From: Pseudomonas sp. Q1-7
GTDB taxonomy: Bacteria; Pseudomonadota; Gammaproteobacteria; Pseudomonadales; Pseudomonadaceae
Direction: 5' to 3'
NCBI RefSeq assembly: GCF_028010285.1
Contig: NZ_CP116304.1
Location: 199,501 to 263,500 of the forward strand
DNA length: 64,000 nt
Position 1 is the first letter of the stretch. Each line of letters begins with the position of its first letter. The notes beneath the pieces were generated by a model. It ran no database searches. It worked only from the letters and a program-made list of their open reading frames with translations, and was not told the DNA's origin. Shown here in pieces: positions 38,916 through 47,092 of this stretch. A program made the position numbers and the translations under genes.

Positions 38916-39796
38916 AGCGCTTCAGTTTCTCCAGTGTGATGCTCTGGGTGGGTCTGCTGTTCATCTACCTGCCCATGGTCATCCTGGTGATCTACTCGTT
39001 CAACGCCTCCAAGCTGGTGACGGTCTGGGGCGGCTGGTCGGTGAAGTGGTACGTGGGCCTGCTGGACAACACCCAGTTGATGAACTCGGTGTTCCGTTCC
39101 CTGGAGATCGCCCTGTACACCGCCATCGCAGCGGTGGCCCTGGGCACCCTGGCCGCCTTCGTGCTCACCCGCATCCCGCGTTTCCGTGGCCGCACCCTGT
39201 TCGGCGGCATGGTCACCGCGCCGCTGGTGATGCCCGAGGTGATCACCGGTCTGTCCCTGCTGCTGCTGTTCGTGGCCATGGCCCAGTTGATCGGCTGGCC
39301 CGAGGAGCGCGGCATGGTGACCATCTGGATCGCCCACACCACGTTCTGCTCGGCCTATGTGGCCATCGTGGTGTCGGCGCGGTTGCGGGAGCTGGACCTC
39401 TCCATCGAGGAAGCGGCCATGGACCTGGGCGCGCGCCCCTGGAAGGTGTTCATCCTGATCACCATTCCGATGATCGCGCCCTCCCTGGCAGCGGGCGGCA
39501 TGATGTCCTTCGCCCTGTCCCTGGACGACCTGGTACTGGCGAGCTTCGTGTCCGGTCCCGGCTCCACCACCCTGCCGATGGAGGTGTTCTCCGCCGTGCG
39601 CCTGGGCGTGAAGCCGGAGATCAACGCCGTGGCCAGCCTGATCCTGCTCAGCGTGTCGCTGTTCACCTTCCTCGCCTGGTTCTTCACCCGCAAGGCCGAG
39701 GAGCGTCGCAAGCGTGCCATCCAGCAGGCGATGGAAACCATGGCCGAGGAAGCGGCGTCCTCCAACTGGAAGCCGGCCTCTACCCAGACCGCCTGA
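38912..39796 (+). CDS. spuH: Polyamine ABC transporter permease SpuH
   Basis: A 294-residue PotI-type permease with coupling loop IEEAAMDLGARPWKVFILITIP and the family stretch MMSFALSLDDLVLASFVSGPG. The C-terminal tail is charged and Ala-rich. The ATG at 38912 overlaps the spuG stop. It is the last gene of the spu operon, ended by a strong terminator 15 bases after the stop. Confidence 0.95.
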   Translation: MKRFSFSSVMLWVGLLFIYLPMVILVIYSFNASKLVTVWGGWSVKWYVGLLDNTQLMNSVFRSLEIALYTAIAAVALGTLAAFVLTRIPRFRGRTLFGGMVTAPLVMPEVITGLSLLLLFVAMAQLIGWPEERGMVTIWIAHTTFCSAYVAIVVSARLRELDLSIEEAAMDLGARPWKVFILITIPMIAPSLAAGGMMSFALSLDDLVLASFVSGPGSTTLPMEVFSAVRLGVKPEINAVASLILLSVSLFTFLAWFFTRKAEERRKRAIQQAMETMAEEAASSNWKPASTQTA

Positions 39797-39811
39797 TCCA
39801 GCGCTGTAACG

Positions 39812-39844
39812 ACAAAGGCCACCTTCGGGTGGCCTTTGTGTTTT
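39812..39844 (+). terminator. Rho-independent terminator of the spu operon
   Basis: ACAAAGGCCACC and GGTGGCCTTTGT form a perfect 12-bp stem with a TTCG tetraloop, followed by GTTTT. This is a textbook strong terminator. Confidence 0.93.
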
Positions 39845-39867
39845 CGGCGTCATCCTGGAATGCCATG

Positions 39868-39906
39868 TGTGGAAGCGATTTCAATCGCGAATGAATTCGC
39901 TCCCAC
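39868..39906. repeat. Compact REP pair
   Basis: TGTGGAAGCGATTTCAATCG joins directly to CGAATGAATTCGCTCCCAC, so two inverted REP arms are fused without the usual centre. It lies between the spu terminator and the convergent NRDE gene. Confidence 0.8.
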
Positions 39907-39931
39907 GGGGCAGTCGGGAACTCAGGCGGGC

Positions 39932-40684
39932 TTAGTCCGCCAGCTCCATCCGCACATCCCCCAGCTTGGCGCCATACGGGCCGTAGCTGCGCTCCACCAG
40001 TTCGCGGCTGCCATCGGCACGGACGACCAGCGCCGAGCTGGCGCGGGTGCCGTAGGTGCGGGTGGCGATGAATACGCTGGAGAGCATGCGCTCGGTGTTC
40101 AGCCCCACTCCGGTGTCCGGCAGGATGTGGTCCGGCGCTACCTCCGGGTCGTGCAGCAGGTTGAGCAGGGCGTCGGTGGACGGCGGGTTCAGGCACTCGG
40201 CGATGGCCGCCTTGCCGCGCTCGACCTTGGGCCAGGGGGTATCCAGGTCGGCGTTGGAGACGCCGTAGATGCCGGGCTTGAGATTGATCGGCCCGCCCGT
40301 GCGCGGGTTGAGGAACCAGAGTTCGCGGTCGTCCCCCACCAGCAGGTTGAAGCCGGAATAGTCGCCGGCCCGGCGCAATGCGTCCTCGAGAAACTCGCCG
40401 GGCCCCATGGTGCCGCGCAGGAACTGCACGCAGAGCTCGCCACGGGTTCGCCCGACCGGCGGCGTCCGGGGATCGCGGATATTGGTGAGCGCGGCGAAGC
40501 GGCCCTTGGGCCCTGCACCGAGCCAGGTGCCTCCGGCTTCCAGGTCACGGCCGGCGATAACGCCGGGAGCGTCTTCCCAGCGGGCCATGGGGAGGGTGGG
40601 ACGTGCGTAGAATTCATCGCGGTTTGCTGCAAGCACCAGCGGGACTTCGTGTCCGGGGCGCCATGCGAATACGATCAGGCACAT
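39932..40684 (-). CDS. NRDE (TANGO2-like) family protein
   Basis: A 250-residue protein of the NRDE/TANGO2 family. It begins MCLIVFAWRPGHEVPLVLAA and continues with the name-giving NRDEFYARPT motif at about residues 21-30. Other conserved stretches are GRDLEAGGTWLGAG and GVSNADLDTPWPKVERG. The N-terminal cysteine (residue 2) could act as an Ntn-type nucleophile after Met removal. The molecular role in bacteria is not established; heme handling has been proposed for the family. It stands alone on the minus strand. Confidence 0.88.
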   Translation of the reverse strand: MCLIVFAWRPGHEVPLVLAANRDEFYARPTLPMARWEDAPGVIAGRDLEAGGTWLGAGPKGRFAALTNIRDPRTPPVGRTRGELCVQFLRGTMGPGEFLEDALRRAGDYSGFNLLVGDDRELWFLNPRTGGPINLKPGIYGVSNADLDTPWPKVERGKAAIAECLNPPSTDALLNLLHDPEVAPDHILPDTGVGLNTERMLSSVFIATRTYGTRASSALVVRADGSRELVERSYGPYGAKLGDVRMELAD

Positions 40685-40851
40685 GGAGTCGTCTCCTTTT
40701 TATGAGCCGGAGTGTAGCAGTCGGTAGGAAAACTACATCAATTGAAATGGTTTTCCACCGGGTCGTCGACTGCCCGCAATGGCGTCCATCGCTCCCGGTG
40801 GAGCCCGGTTCGGGCTTCCGTTAACATGCCGCTTTGTTTTCGGGGGTGTCC

Positions 40852-41634
40852 ATGGAATTCCTGCTCTACCTGGTGCTTGGCGCGTGCGCTGGAGTGCTGG
40901 CCGGGCTGTTTGGCGTCGGCGGCGGCATGATCATCGTGCCGGTGCTGGTGTTCAGCTTCACCGCCCATGGGTTCGATCCGGGCATCCTCACCCACCTGGC
41001 CGTGGGCACCTCCTTGGCCACCATCATTTTCACCTCGGTCAACTCGGTGCGCGAGCACCACCGCAAGGGTGCGGTGCGTTGGTCGACATTCGCCTGGATG
41101 GCGGTGGGCATCCTGATCGGCGCCGGCCTGGGTTCCCTGACCGCAGCGTCCATCCAGGGGCCGATGCTGCAGAAGATCATCGGGGTTTTCGCCATACTGG
41201 TGGCGATGCAGATGGGCCTGGACCTGAAGCCCAATGCCAGCCGCGATGTTCCGGGCAAGCCTGGGCTGACCCTGGCGGGTGCGGTGATCGGCTGGGCATC
41301 GGCGATCTTCGGTATCGGCGGCGGTTCGCTGACGGTGCCCTTCCTGACCTGGCGCAGCGTGCCGATCCAGCAGGCGGTGGCCACGTCCGCCGCCTGTGGC
41401 CTGCCCATCGCCGCGGCGAGCGCGCTGTCGTTCATGCTGCTGGGCTGGAACAATGCCAGCCTGCCGCCCTACAGCCTGGGCTTTATCTACCTTCCGGCGC
41501 TGGTGGGCATTGCCGTCACCAGCATGTTCTTCGCCCGCTTTGGCGCGCGCCTGGCCCACCGGCTGCCGCCGCGCCTGCTGAAGCGCCTGTTCGCCCTGCT
41601 GCTGCTGGCAGTGGGTCTGAACTTCCTGATCTAA
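40852..41634 (+). CDS. TauE/SafE-family anion exporter
   Basis: A 260-residue membrane protein with two similar halves, each starting with a Gly-rich motif: GVLAGLFGVGGGMIIVPVLV near the start and SAIFGIGGGSLTVPFLTW in the middle. TauE/SafE proteins move sulfite or organosulfur acids and related anions across the inner membrane. The ligand here is unknown. The ATG at 40852 is chosen over a TTG at 40834. It ends nine bases before lgt and is probably co-transcribed with it. Confidence 0.87.
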   Translation: MEFLLYLVLGACAGVLAGLFGVGGGMIIVPVLVFSFTAHGFDPGILTHLAVGTSLATIIFTSVNSVREHHRKGAVRWSTFAWMAVGILIGAGLGSLTAASIQGPMLQKIIGVFAILVAMQMGLDLKPNASRDVPGKPGLTLAGAVIGWASAIFGIGGGSLTVPFLTWRSVPIQQAVATSAACGLPIAAASALSFMLLGWNNASLPPYSLGFIYLPALVGIAVTSMFFARFGARLAHRLPPRLLKRLFALLLLAVGLNFLI

Positions 41635-41643
41635 GGAGCTGTG

Positions 41644-42444
41644 ATGCTGGCTTATCCCCAGATCGACCCGGTGGCCCTGGCCATCGGACCGCTGAAGATC
41701 CACTGGTACGGCCTGATGTACCTGATCGGCATCGGGGGCGCCTGGTGGCTGGCCTCGCGCCGCCTCAAGGCCTTCGATCCCACCTGGACGAAGGAAAAGC
41801 TCTCCGACCTGGTGTTCTGGGTCGCCCTCGGCGTGATCGCCGGCGGCCGTCTCGGCTATGTGCTGTTCTACGACCTGTCGGCCTATATCGCCAACCCGTT
41901 GCTGATCTTCGAAGTCTGGAAGGGCGGCATGTCCTTCCACGGTGGCCTGATCGGCGTGATGCTGGCCACCCTCTGGTTCGGCAAACGCCACAACAAGAGC
42001 TTCTTCCAACTGATGGACTTCATCGCGCCCCTGGTGCCCATCGGCCTGGGCGCCGGCCGCATCGGCAACTTCATCAACGCTGAGTTGTGGGGCAAGGCCA
42101 CCGATCTCCCCTGGGCGATGATCTTCCCCACCGACCCGGCCCAGCTGCCGCGCCATCCGTCGCAGCTCTACCAGTTCGCCCTGGAAGGCGTGGCGCTGTT
42201 CGCCATCCTCTGGTTCTACTCGCGCAAACCCCGCCCGACCATGGCGGTTTCCGGCATGTTCGCGCTGTTCTACGGCATTTTCCGCTTCGCCGTGGAGTTC
42301 GTCCGCGTCCCCGATGCCCAGCTTGGTTACCTGGCCTTCGGCTGGCTGACCATGGGCCAGGTCCTCTGCCTGCCGATGATCGTCGGCGGCATCGCTTTGA
42401 TCGTCTGGGCCCACCGCCGCCAGGCCGCCCAAGGAGCCGTCTGA
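41644..42444 (+). CDS. lgt: Prolipoprotein diacylglyceryl transferase
   Basis: A 266-residue inner-membrane enzyme that attaches diacylglycerol to the lipobox cysteine of prolipoproteins. It begins [20 protein letters not shown]. The Lgt signature [16 protein letters not shown] is intact, along with the HGGLIG segment carrying the conserved His. The ATG at 41644 follows AAGGAGCTGTG. Its stop overlaps the thyA start (TGATG), matching the lgt-thyA pair conserved in many proteobacteria. Confidence 0.97.
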   Translation: MLAYPQIDPVALAIGPLKIHWYGLMYLIGIGGAWWLASRRLKAFDPTWTKEKLSDLVFWVALGVIAGGRLGYVLFYDLSAYIANPLLIFEVWKGGMSFHGGLIGVMLATLWFGKRHNKSFFQLMDFIAPLVPIGLGAGRIGNFINAELWGKATDLPWAMIFPTDPAQLPRHPSQLYQFALEGVALFAILWFYSRKPRPTMAVSGMFALFYGIFRFAVEFVRVPDAQLGYLAFGWLTMGQVLCLPMIVGGIALIVWAHRRQAAQGAV

Positions 42445-43238
42445 TGAAACAGTACCTCGACCTGATGCGCCGCGTGCGCGAGACCGGCACCTTCAAGAGC
42501 GACCGCACCGGCACCGGCACCTACAGCGTGTTCGGCCACCAGATGCGCTTCGACCTGGCCGATGGCTTCCCCCTGGTGACCACCAAGAAGTGCCACCTGA
42601 AATCCATCGTCCACGAGCTGTTGTGGTTTCTGCAGGGCGACACCAACATCAAGTACCTGAAGGACAACGGCGTCTCCATCTGGGACGAGTGGGCCGACGA
42701 AGAGGGCAACCTGGGGCCGGTCTACGGCTACCAGTGGCGCTCCTGGCCGGCGCCCGACGGCGAATCCATCGATCAGATCGCCAAGGTGGTGGAGATGATC
42801 AAGAAGAGCCCGGACTCGCGCCGCCTGATCGTTTCCGCCTGGAACCCGGCCCTGGTGGACGAGATGGCCCTGCCGCCTTGCCACGCGCTGTTCCAGTTCT
42901 ACGTGGCCGACGGCAAGCTGAGCTGCCAGTTGTACCAGCGCTCGGCGGACATCTTCCTCGGCGTGCCCTTCAACATCGCCAGCTACGCGCTGCTCACCCT
43001 GATGGTGGCCCAGGTCTGCGACCTTGAGCCCGGCGAGTTCATCTGGACCGGCGGTGACTGCCACCTGTACGCCAACCATATCGAGCAGACCGACCTGCAG
43101 CTCACCCGCGAGCCGCTGCCGCTGCCGACCATGAAGCTGAATCCCGAGGTGAAAGACCTGTTCGCCTTCCGCTTCGAGGACTTCGAGCTGGTGGGCTACC
43201 AGTCCCATCCGCACATCAAGGCCCCGGTCGCGGTCTGA
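42444..43238 (+). CDS. thyA: Thymidylate synthase
   Basis: A 264-residue enzyme methylating dUMP with methylenetetrahydrofolate. The catalytic cysteine is C146 in [12 protein letters not shown]. The nucleotide-binding [29 protein letters not shown] and [12 protein letters not shown] are all present. The length equals that of the E. coli enzyme. The start overlaps the lgt stop. Longer in-frame openings lie in lgt and are rejected. Confidence 0.98.
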   Translation: MKQYLDLMRRVRETGTFKSDRTGTGTYSVFGHQMRFDLADGFPLVTTKKCHLKSIVHELLWFLQGDTNIKYLKDNGVSIWDEWADEEGNLGPVYGYQWRSWPAPDGESIDQIAKVVEMIKKSPDSRRLIVSAWNPALVDEMALPPCHALFQFYVADGKLSCQLYQRSADIFLGVPFNIASYALLTLMVAQVCDLEPGEFIWTGGDCHLYANHIEQTDLQLTREPLPLPTMKLNPEVKDLFAFRFEDFELVGYQSHPHIKAPVAV

Positions 43239-43245
43239 GCCGACG

Positions 43246-44244
43246 ATGAAATGGCCAGTCGCGGCCCTGCTCACGGGCCTGCTCGGCCTCTGGCCGGCCT
43301 TTGCCGCCTGGGCCGAACCGGCCCAGGGCCGCTTCGTCGCCAGCCAGCGCTGCGAGGCCTTCCAGTCCATCCGCAAGCGCACCAACCCGGACGGGCTCGA
43401 AGTGAGGCCGGGGCAGCGCTACGAAGTGGTGGAAGTGAACAAGCGCGACTACGACTGGCTGCGCATTCGCCTGCCGGCTAGCGCTACGCCGCTGCGCTGG
43501 GTTTCCGCCGGCTGCGGGGCTGTCGAAGGGCTGGTGTTCAACACCGGCAAGGCGCAAGGGTCTGCCACCGGCGGCGATATCTGCAGCCTGCCGGACCAGC
43601 ACGACGGTTATGTGCTGGCCGCCACTTGGCAACCGGGGTTCTGCGAACACGCCTCCTACCAGGGCAGCAAACCCGAGTGCGAGGCGCTGGACGCCGGTGA
43701 GCTGCGGATTTCCCACCTGACGCTCCACGGCCTCTGGCCCAATCGCCAGTCCTGCGGCAAGCACTACGGCCATTGCCAGGGGCCGCAGATGAACCTCCGC
43801 GCCGACACCCTGGATTATGTGCGGCCGTGGATGCCGAACTTCCAGTACAGCACCCGCTTCGGTCGTTACCAGTGGGACAAGCACGGGATTTGCCAGACGC
43901 AGATGGACGACGATACCTACTTCCGCCGCGCCGTCGACCTGGTGCGCCAGCTGGATGAGTCGAAGGCCGGCCAGTACGTGGTCGCCAACATCGGTGGCGG
44001 CATTTCCAGGCGCGTCTTCTACCAGAAGGTGGAGGACGAGTTCGGTAGCCGCGAAGCGTCGCACAACTTCCTGCTCATCTGCAGCGGCCAGTACCTGCAG
44101 GAAATCCGCGTGGCCCTGCCCCGCGAGCTGAAGACGGCCGACAGCCTGGTAGGCGTGGTCGACGGCCAGTTCGCCAGTCGCCGGCCGGCCGACCGCAACG
44201 AGTGCCGAGCGGACCGCATTCTCATCGAAGCGGGCGGCCGCTGA
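43246..44244 (+). CDS. Secreted RNase T2 family ribonuclease with N-terminal extension
   Basis: A 332-residue exported protein with a signal peptide ending near AAWAEPAQG. The RNase T2 active-site motifs are intact: LTLHGLWPN (H161) and QWDKHGIC (H213). Many cysteines suggest disulfides. Residues about 36-93 precede the catalytic domain and look like a small SH3b-type module (LEVRPGQRYEVVEV, YDWLRIRL, RWVSAGCG); that fold assignment is tentative. It starts only seven bases after thyA, so it is probably co-transcribed with lgt-thyA. Periplasmic RNA degradation for nutrient recovery is the likely role. Confidence 0.9.
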   Translation: MKWPVAALLTGLLGLWPAFAAWAEPAQGRFVASQRCEAFQSIRKRTNPDGLEVRPGQRYEVVEVNKRDYDWLRIRLPASATPLRWVSAGCGAVEGLVFNTGKAQGSATGGDICSLPDQHDGYVLAATWQPGFCEHASYQGSKPECEALDAGELRISHLTLHGLWPNRQSCGKHYGHCQGPQMNLRADTLDYVRPWMPNFQYSTRFGRYQWDKHGICQTQMDDDTYFRRAVDLVRQLDESKAGQYVVANIGGGISRRVFYQKVEDEFGSREASHNFLLICSGQYLQEIRVALPRELKTADSLVGVVDGQFASRRPADRNECRADRILIEAGGR

Positions 44245-44245
44245 G

Positions 44246-45616
44246 CTAGGGCTGCAAACCCTTTGCCAGGCTGGCCACCCAGCCCTGGCGTTCCGCCTGT
44301 TCCAGCTCCGCGCCGGGATTCAGCGACGACCATTCCGGGTGGGCACGTGCCTTGGCCAGCACGGGCGGTAGCTTGCCTTCGCGCCATTGCTGCTCTTCCG
44401 GGGTGCCGATGCGCACCGCCTCGAAGGCCGCGTGGCCGCGGGCGTCCAGCGCCGCCAGCAACTGGCGTTGACGCAGGGCGAGCAGGCGCAGGATGGCGTC
44501 GTCCACGGTCAGTTCGCGTTGTCCCTTGATCTTGCCCAGCAGACGTTCGCCGTAATGGCCGAAGGTCTGCCAGGCGCCCCCGGCGATGGCGCCAAGGGCC
44601 GCGGCGGCGCCGAGGGTGAGGCCGCCCACCAGCAGGTCGACACCGGCCCCGGCTGCCGCGCCCGCGGCCATGCCGCCGCCCAGGCGTACACCCAGTTGCC
44701 TGAGGGTCTCTGGATTGAACAGGTCGTCGCCCCAGCGGCCGTCCAGCAATGGCAGTTCGCCGGCGGCGGCATCGCCCTGGTTGAAGGCGTAGAGCCGCAG
44801 CAGCGCTTCCACACAGCGCTGCTCACGCTGGCGCACCTGCTGGCGCAGAATCTCGGTGGCGGCCTGCAGCGCGGCGTCCTGGGCCGGCACGCTGCGCCGA
44901 CAGGCGGCCACGTCCAGCAGGAGTTCGGCGATCAGCCGGGCGCCGGTCTCCAGGCGCAGACGCCGTTGCGCCTGGTGATCGTCCACCAGGCGCTGCAGTT
45001 GCGGACGGGCGCGCTCCAGCAGCAGGGCGAGGCTGTCATAGAGGCGCTGCTCGCCGTCCAGCGGCGGCGCCACGCTGTCGAAGCGCACCAGGGCATGCAG
45101 GCCGAGGCGGGCCAGGGCCTCGCGCCAGTCGGCCTCGCGGTGGCCTTCGCTGGCGACGAAGTTCAGCACTGGCAGCAGCGGGCGGCCGCACATGGCGAGC
45201 ACCGCCAACTCGTCACGGTACTTGGCCAGCACCGGCTCGCGGGCGTCGATCACATAGAGCCCGGCGTCGGACGCCAGCAGTTGGCGCAGGACCTTGGCTT
45301 CCTGCTCGAAGCGTTGGCGCGCCTCGCTGCCGTCGAGGAAACGGGCCAGCCTTGCCGGACCGTCCAACCGTTCCCCGGGACGGTCCAGGCGCTCCAGGTG
45401 GTCGAGCAGGGCGATGGCGTCCTCCAGGCCGGGGGTGTCGTAGAGCTCCAGCAGCGGCTCGCCGTCCACCGACAAGCGCGCGCCTTCCACATGGCGGGTC
45501 GTGCTGGGCCGATGAGAAACCTCGCCGAAGTCGCGATCACGCAGCAGGGTGCGCAGCAGGGAGGTCTTGCCGACATTGGTGTGGCCGACCACGGCCAGTT
45601 TCAGCGGCTTAGTCAT
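44246..45616 (-). CDS. GTPase with C-terminal DUF3482-type domain
   Basis: A 456-residue TRAFAC-class GTPase. The G1 P-loop is GHTNVGKTS at residues 11-19, the G3 motif is LYDTPGLED, and a G4-type position lies near PVLNFVASEG. The C-terminal half is helical, with a Gly/Ala-rich hydrophobic segment (GVRLGGGMAAGAAAGAGVD) that could insert into a membrane. The ATG at 45616 overlaps the next gene's end by eight bases; longer openings fall inside that gene. The pair is conserved in pseudomonads and its cellular role is not known. Confidence 0.87.
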   Translation of the reverse strand: MTKPLKLAVVGHTNVGKTSLLRTLLRDRDFGEVSHRPSTTRHVEGARLSVDGEPLLELYDTPGLEDAIALLDHLERLDRPGERLDGPARLARFLDGSEARQRFEQEAKVLRQLLASDAGLYVIDAREPVLAKYRDELAVLAMCGRPLLPVLNFVASEGHREADWREALARLGLHALVRFDSVAPPLDGEQRLYDSLALLLERARPQLQRLVDDHQAQRRLRLETGARLIAELLLDVAACRRSVPAQDAALQAATEILRQQVRQREQRCVEALLRLYAFNQGDAAAGELPLLDGRWGDDLFNPETLRQLGVRLGGGMAAGAAAGAGVDLLVGGLTLGAAAALGAIAGGAWQTFGHYGERLLGKIKGQRELTVDDAILRLLALRQRQLLAALDARGHAAFEAVRIGTPEEQQWREGKLPPVLAKARAHPEWSSLNPGAELEQAERQGWVASLAKGLQP

Positions 45617-46997
45617 GGCCGCGCTCCAGCCAGCGCAGGGGGGCGCCCTGGGCGTGGGGCAGGGCAAGGCGGTCGAGGGCCTGGTGCCAGTCTTCCAGGC
45701 GCTGGCTGTCGAGGGCTTCGCCGGCAGGGGGCGGCAGCAGCCAGACGCGGGTCTGCGCCGCGCTGCGCGCCAGTTCACCGATCAGCGCCAGGGTGCCACG
45801 GTCCGGCGAGCGGCGTGGGTCGCAGGCCACCGCCAGGCGCTGCGGGGGGAAGCGGCTGAGCTGGTCCAACAGGCGCTGGCGCTGTTCGCGGCTGTCCAGC
45901 ACGCCGGCATCGCCCACCCCTCGGGGCAGAGCCGGCGGCCAGGGCTGGCGGTCATCCAGTTCGATGCCCACCAGCAGCGCGCCATGGCTCTCGCCGTCCC
46001 GTTGGCCGGCATGGGGGGCGGGCAAGGTGGCGGGGGCTGCATCGCAGACCCCCAGGCGCTCGCTGGCCGGTTGCAGGCGTTCGCGCAGTAGGCCATAGCC
46101 GGGCAGGCCGAGGTCCAGGGCCAGGCGGGTGCGGCCCTGCGACCAGCGCCATCCGCAGAACAGGCCAAGCAGCAGGCGCGGCAGCAGGCCGTAGGTGAAG
46201 ACCACGCCGAGCAGCCAGCCGGACCAGGCCTGGCGCGCGGCCTCTGCACTGACCACGCTGCTGCTGGCGCGGATGGTTTCGGCGTCCGGCAGGCTGAAAC
46301 CGAGCAGCGCGGGCAGGGCGCCCAAGGCCTGGGTGAGGACGACGAAGGTGTCGCTACCGAGGATGGTGGTTTCCCAGACGAAACCGTAGCGGCGGGTGGC
46401 GAGCAGCAGCAGGAGCACCAGCAGGGCGCTGCCGAGGCTCAGCGACCAGGCGCCATGGACCAGGGCGCCCAGGGCCCAGCGGGTCAGCCGCTGGCGTTGC
46501 AGCAGCAGGAGCAGGGCCGGGGCCAGGTGCGCGGCCTGGGCGTCGCGGGCGAGCTTGCCGCTGGTCCAGAGCCAGAACCGGCCGAGCAGGCTGGTGCCGC
46601 GGCCGAATCCGAAGGACAGCACCCAACCGAACAGCATCAGCAGGTGCAGTCCGAGCAGGCTGCCCAGGGCCCAGAACAGGTTGACCGGGCGTTGACCGTC
46701 GCCCAGCGCGGCCACCGCCAGGCCGGCGCCGCTTGCCAGGGCGAGCAACGTCAGCAGCAGGCCGGCGAGCCGGGCGCCCTGGCGCCAGTGCTGCAGGGCC
46801 TCGGCCTGGCCGTCACGCTCGGCCAGCCAGAGGGCGCGGGTCTGGATGCGTTGTGCAAGGTCGCCGCCGGTGGCATTGGCGCGACGGTTGGCTTCGGCAT
46901 CTTCGAGGGGGCCTGCGTGTTCTTCGCGCAGGCGGATCGCCTCGGTCAGCCAGAGGCGGTCGATGTGGGAGAGGGGGGTGGAGTCGGGTTGGCTCAC
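45609..46997 (-). CDS. DUF2868-type membrane protein, partner of the GTPase
   Basis: A protein of about 462 residues with several hydrophobic helices in the first 300 residues (for example LAGLLLTLLALASGAGLAVA and LSLGSALLVLLLLLATRR) and a soluble C-terminal domain. It opens with the conserved IDRLWLTEAIRLREEHAGPLE. I chose GTG at 46997 because AAGAGG stands six bases before it; a TTG at 47015 keeps the same frame but lacks a ribosome site. It overlaps the GTPase gene downstream, so the two are translationally coupled. Function unknown. Confidence 0.85.
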   Translation of the reverse strand: MSQPDSTPLSHIDRLWLTEAIRLREEHAGPLEDAEANRRANATGGDLAQRIQTRALWLAERDGQAEALQHWRQGARLAGLLLTLLALASGAGLAVAALGDGQRPVNLFWALGSLLGLHLLMLFGWVLSFGFGRGTSLLGRFWLWTSGKLARDAQAAHLAPALLLLLQRQRLTRWALGALVHGAWSLSLGSALLVLLLLLATRRYGFVWETTILGSDTFVVLTQALGALPALLGFSLPDAETIRASSSVVSAEAARQAWSGWLLGVVFTYGLLPRLLLGLFCGWRWSQGRTRLALDLGLPGYGLLRERLQPASERLGVCDAAPATLPAPHAGQRDGESHGALLVGIELDDRQPWPPALPRGVGDAGVLDSREQRQRLLDQLSRFPPQRLAVACDPRRSPDRGTLALIGELARSAAQTRVWLLPPPAGEALDSQRLEDWHQALDRLALPHAQGAPLRWLERGHD

Positions 46998-47061
46998 GAA
47001 GGGCCTCTTGGCCAAGGGTGAGCCCAGAGGATAGCCGTTGCGGGCGGGCCGTTCATCAACG

Positions 47062-47088
47062 GAAGGCCGGCGCAGGGCGCCGGCCTTC
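47062..47088 (-). terminator. Hairpin after the urate/xanthine permease gene
   Basis: GAAGGCCGGCGC and GCGCCGGCCTTC form a perfect 12-bp stem with a three-base loop, five bases beyond the permease stop on the minus strand. The following sequence is not a T run, so termination strength is uncertain. Confidence 0.7.
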
Positions 47089-47092
47089 GCGG

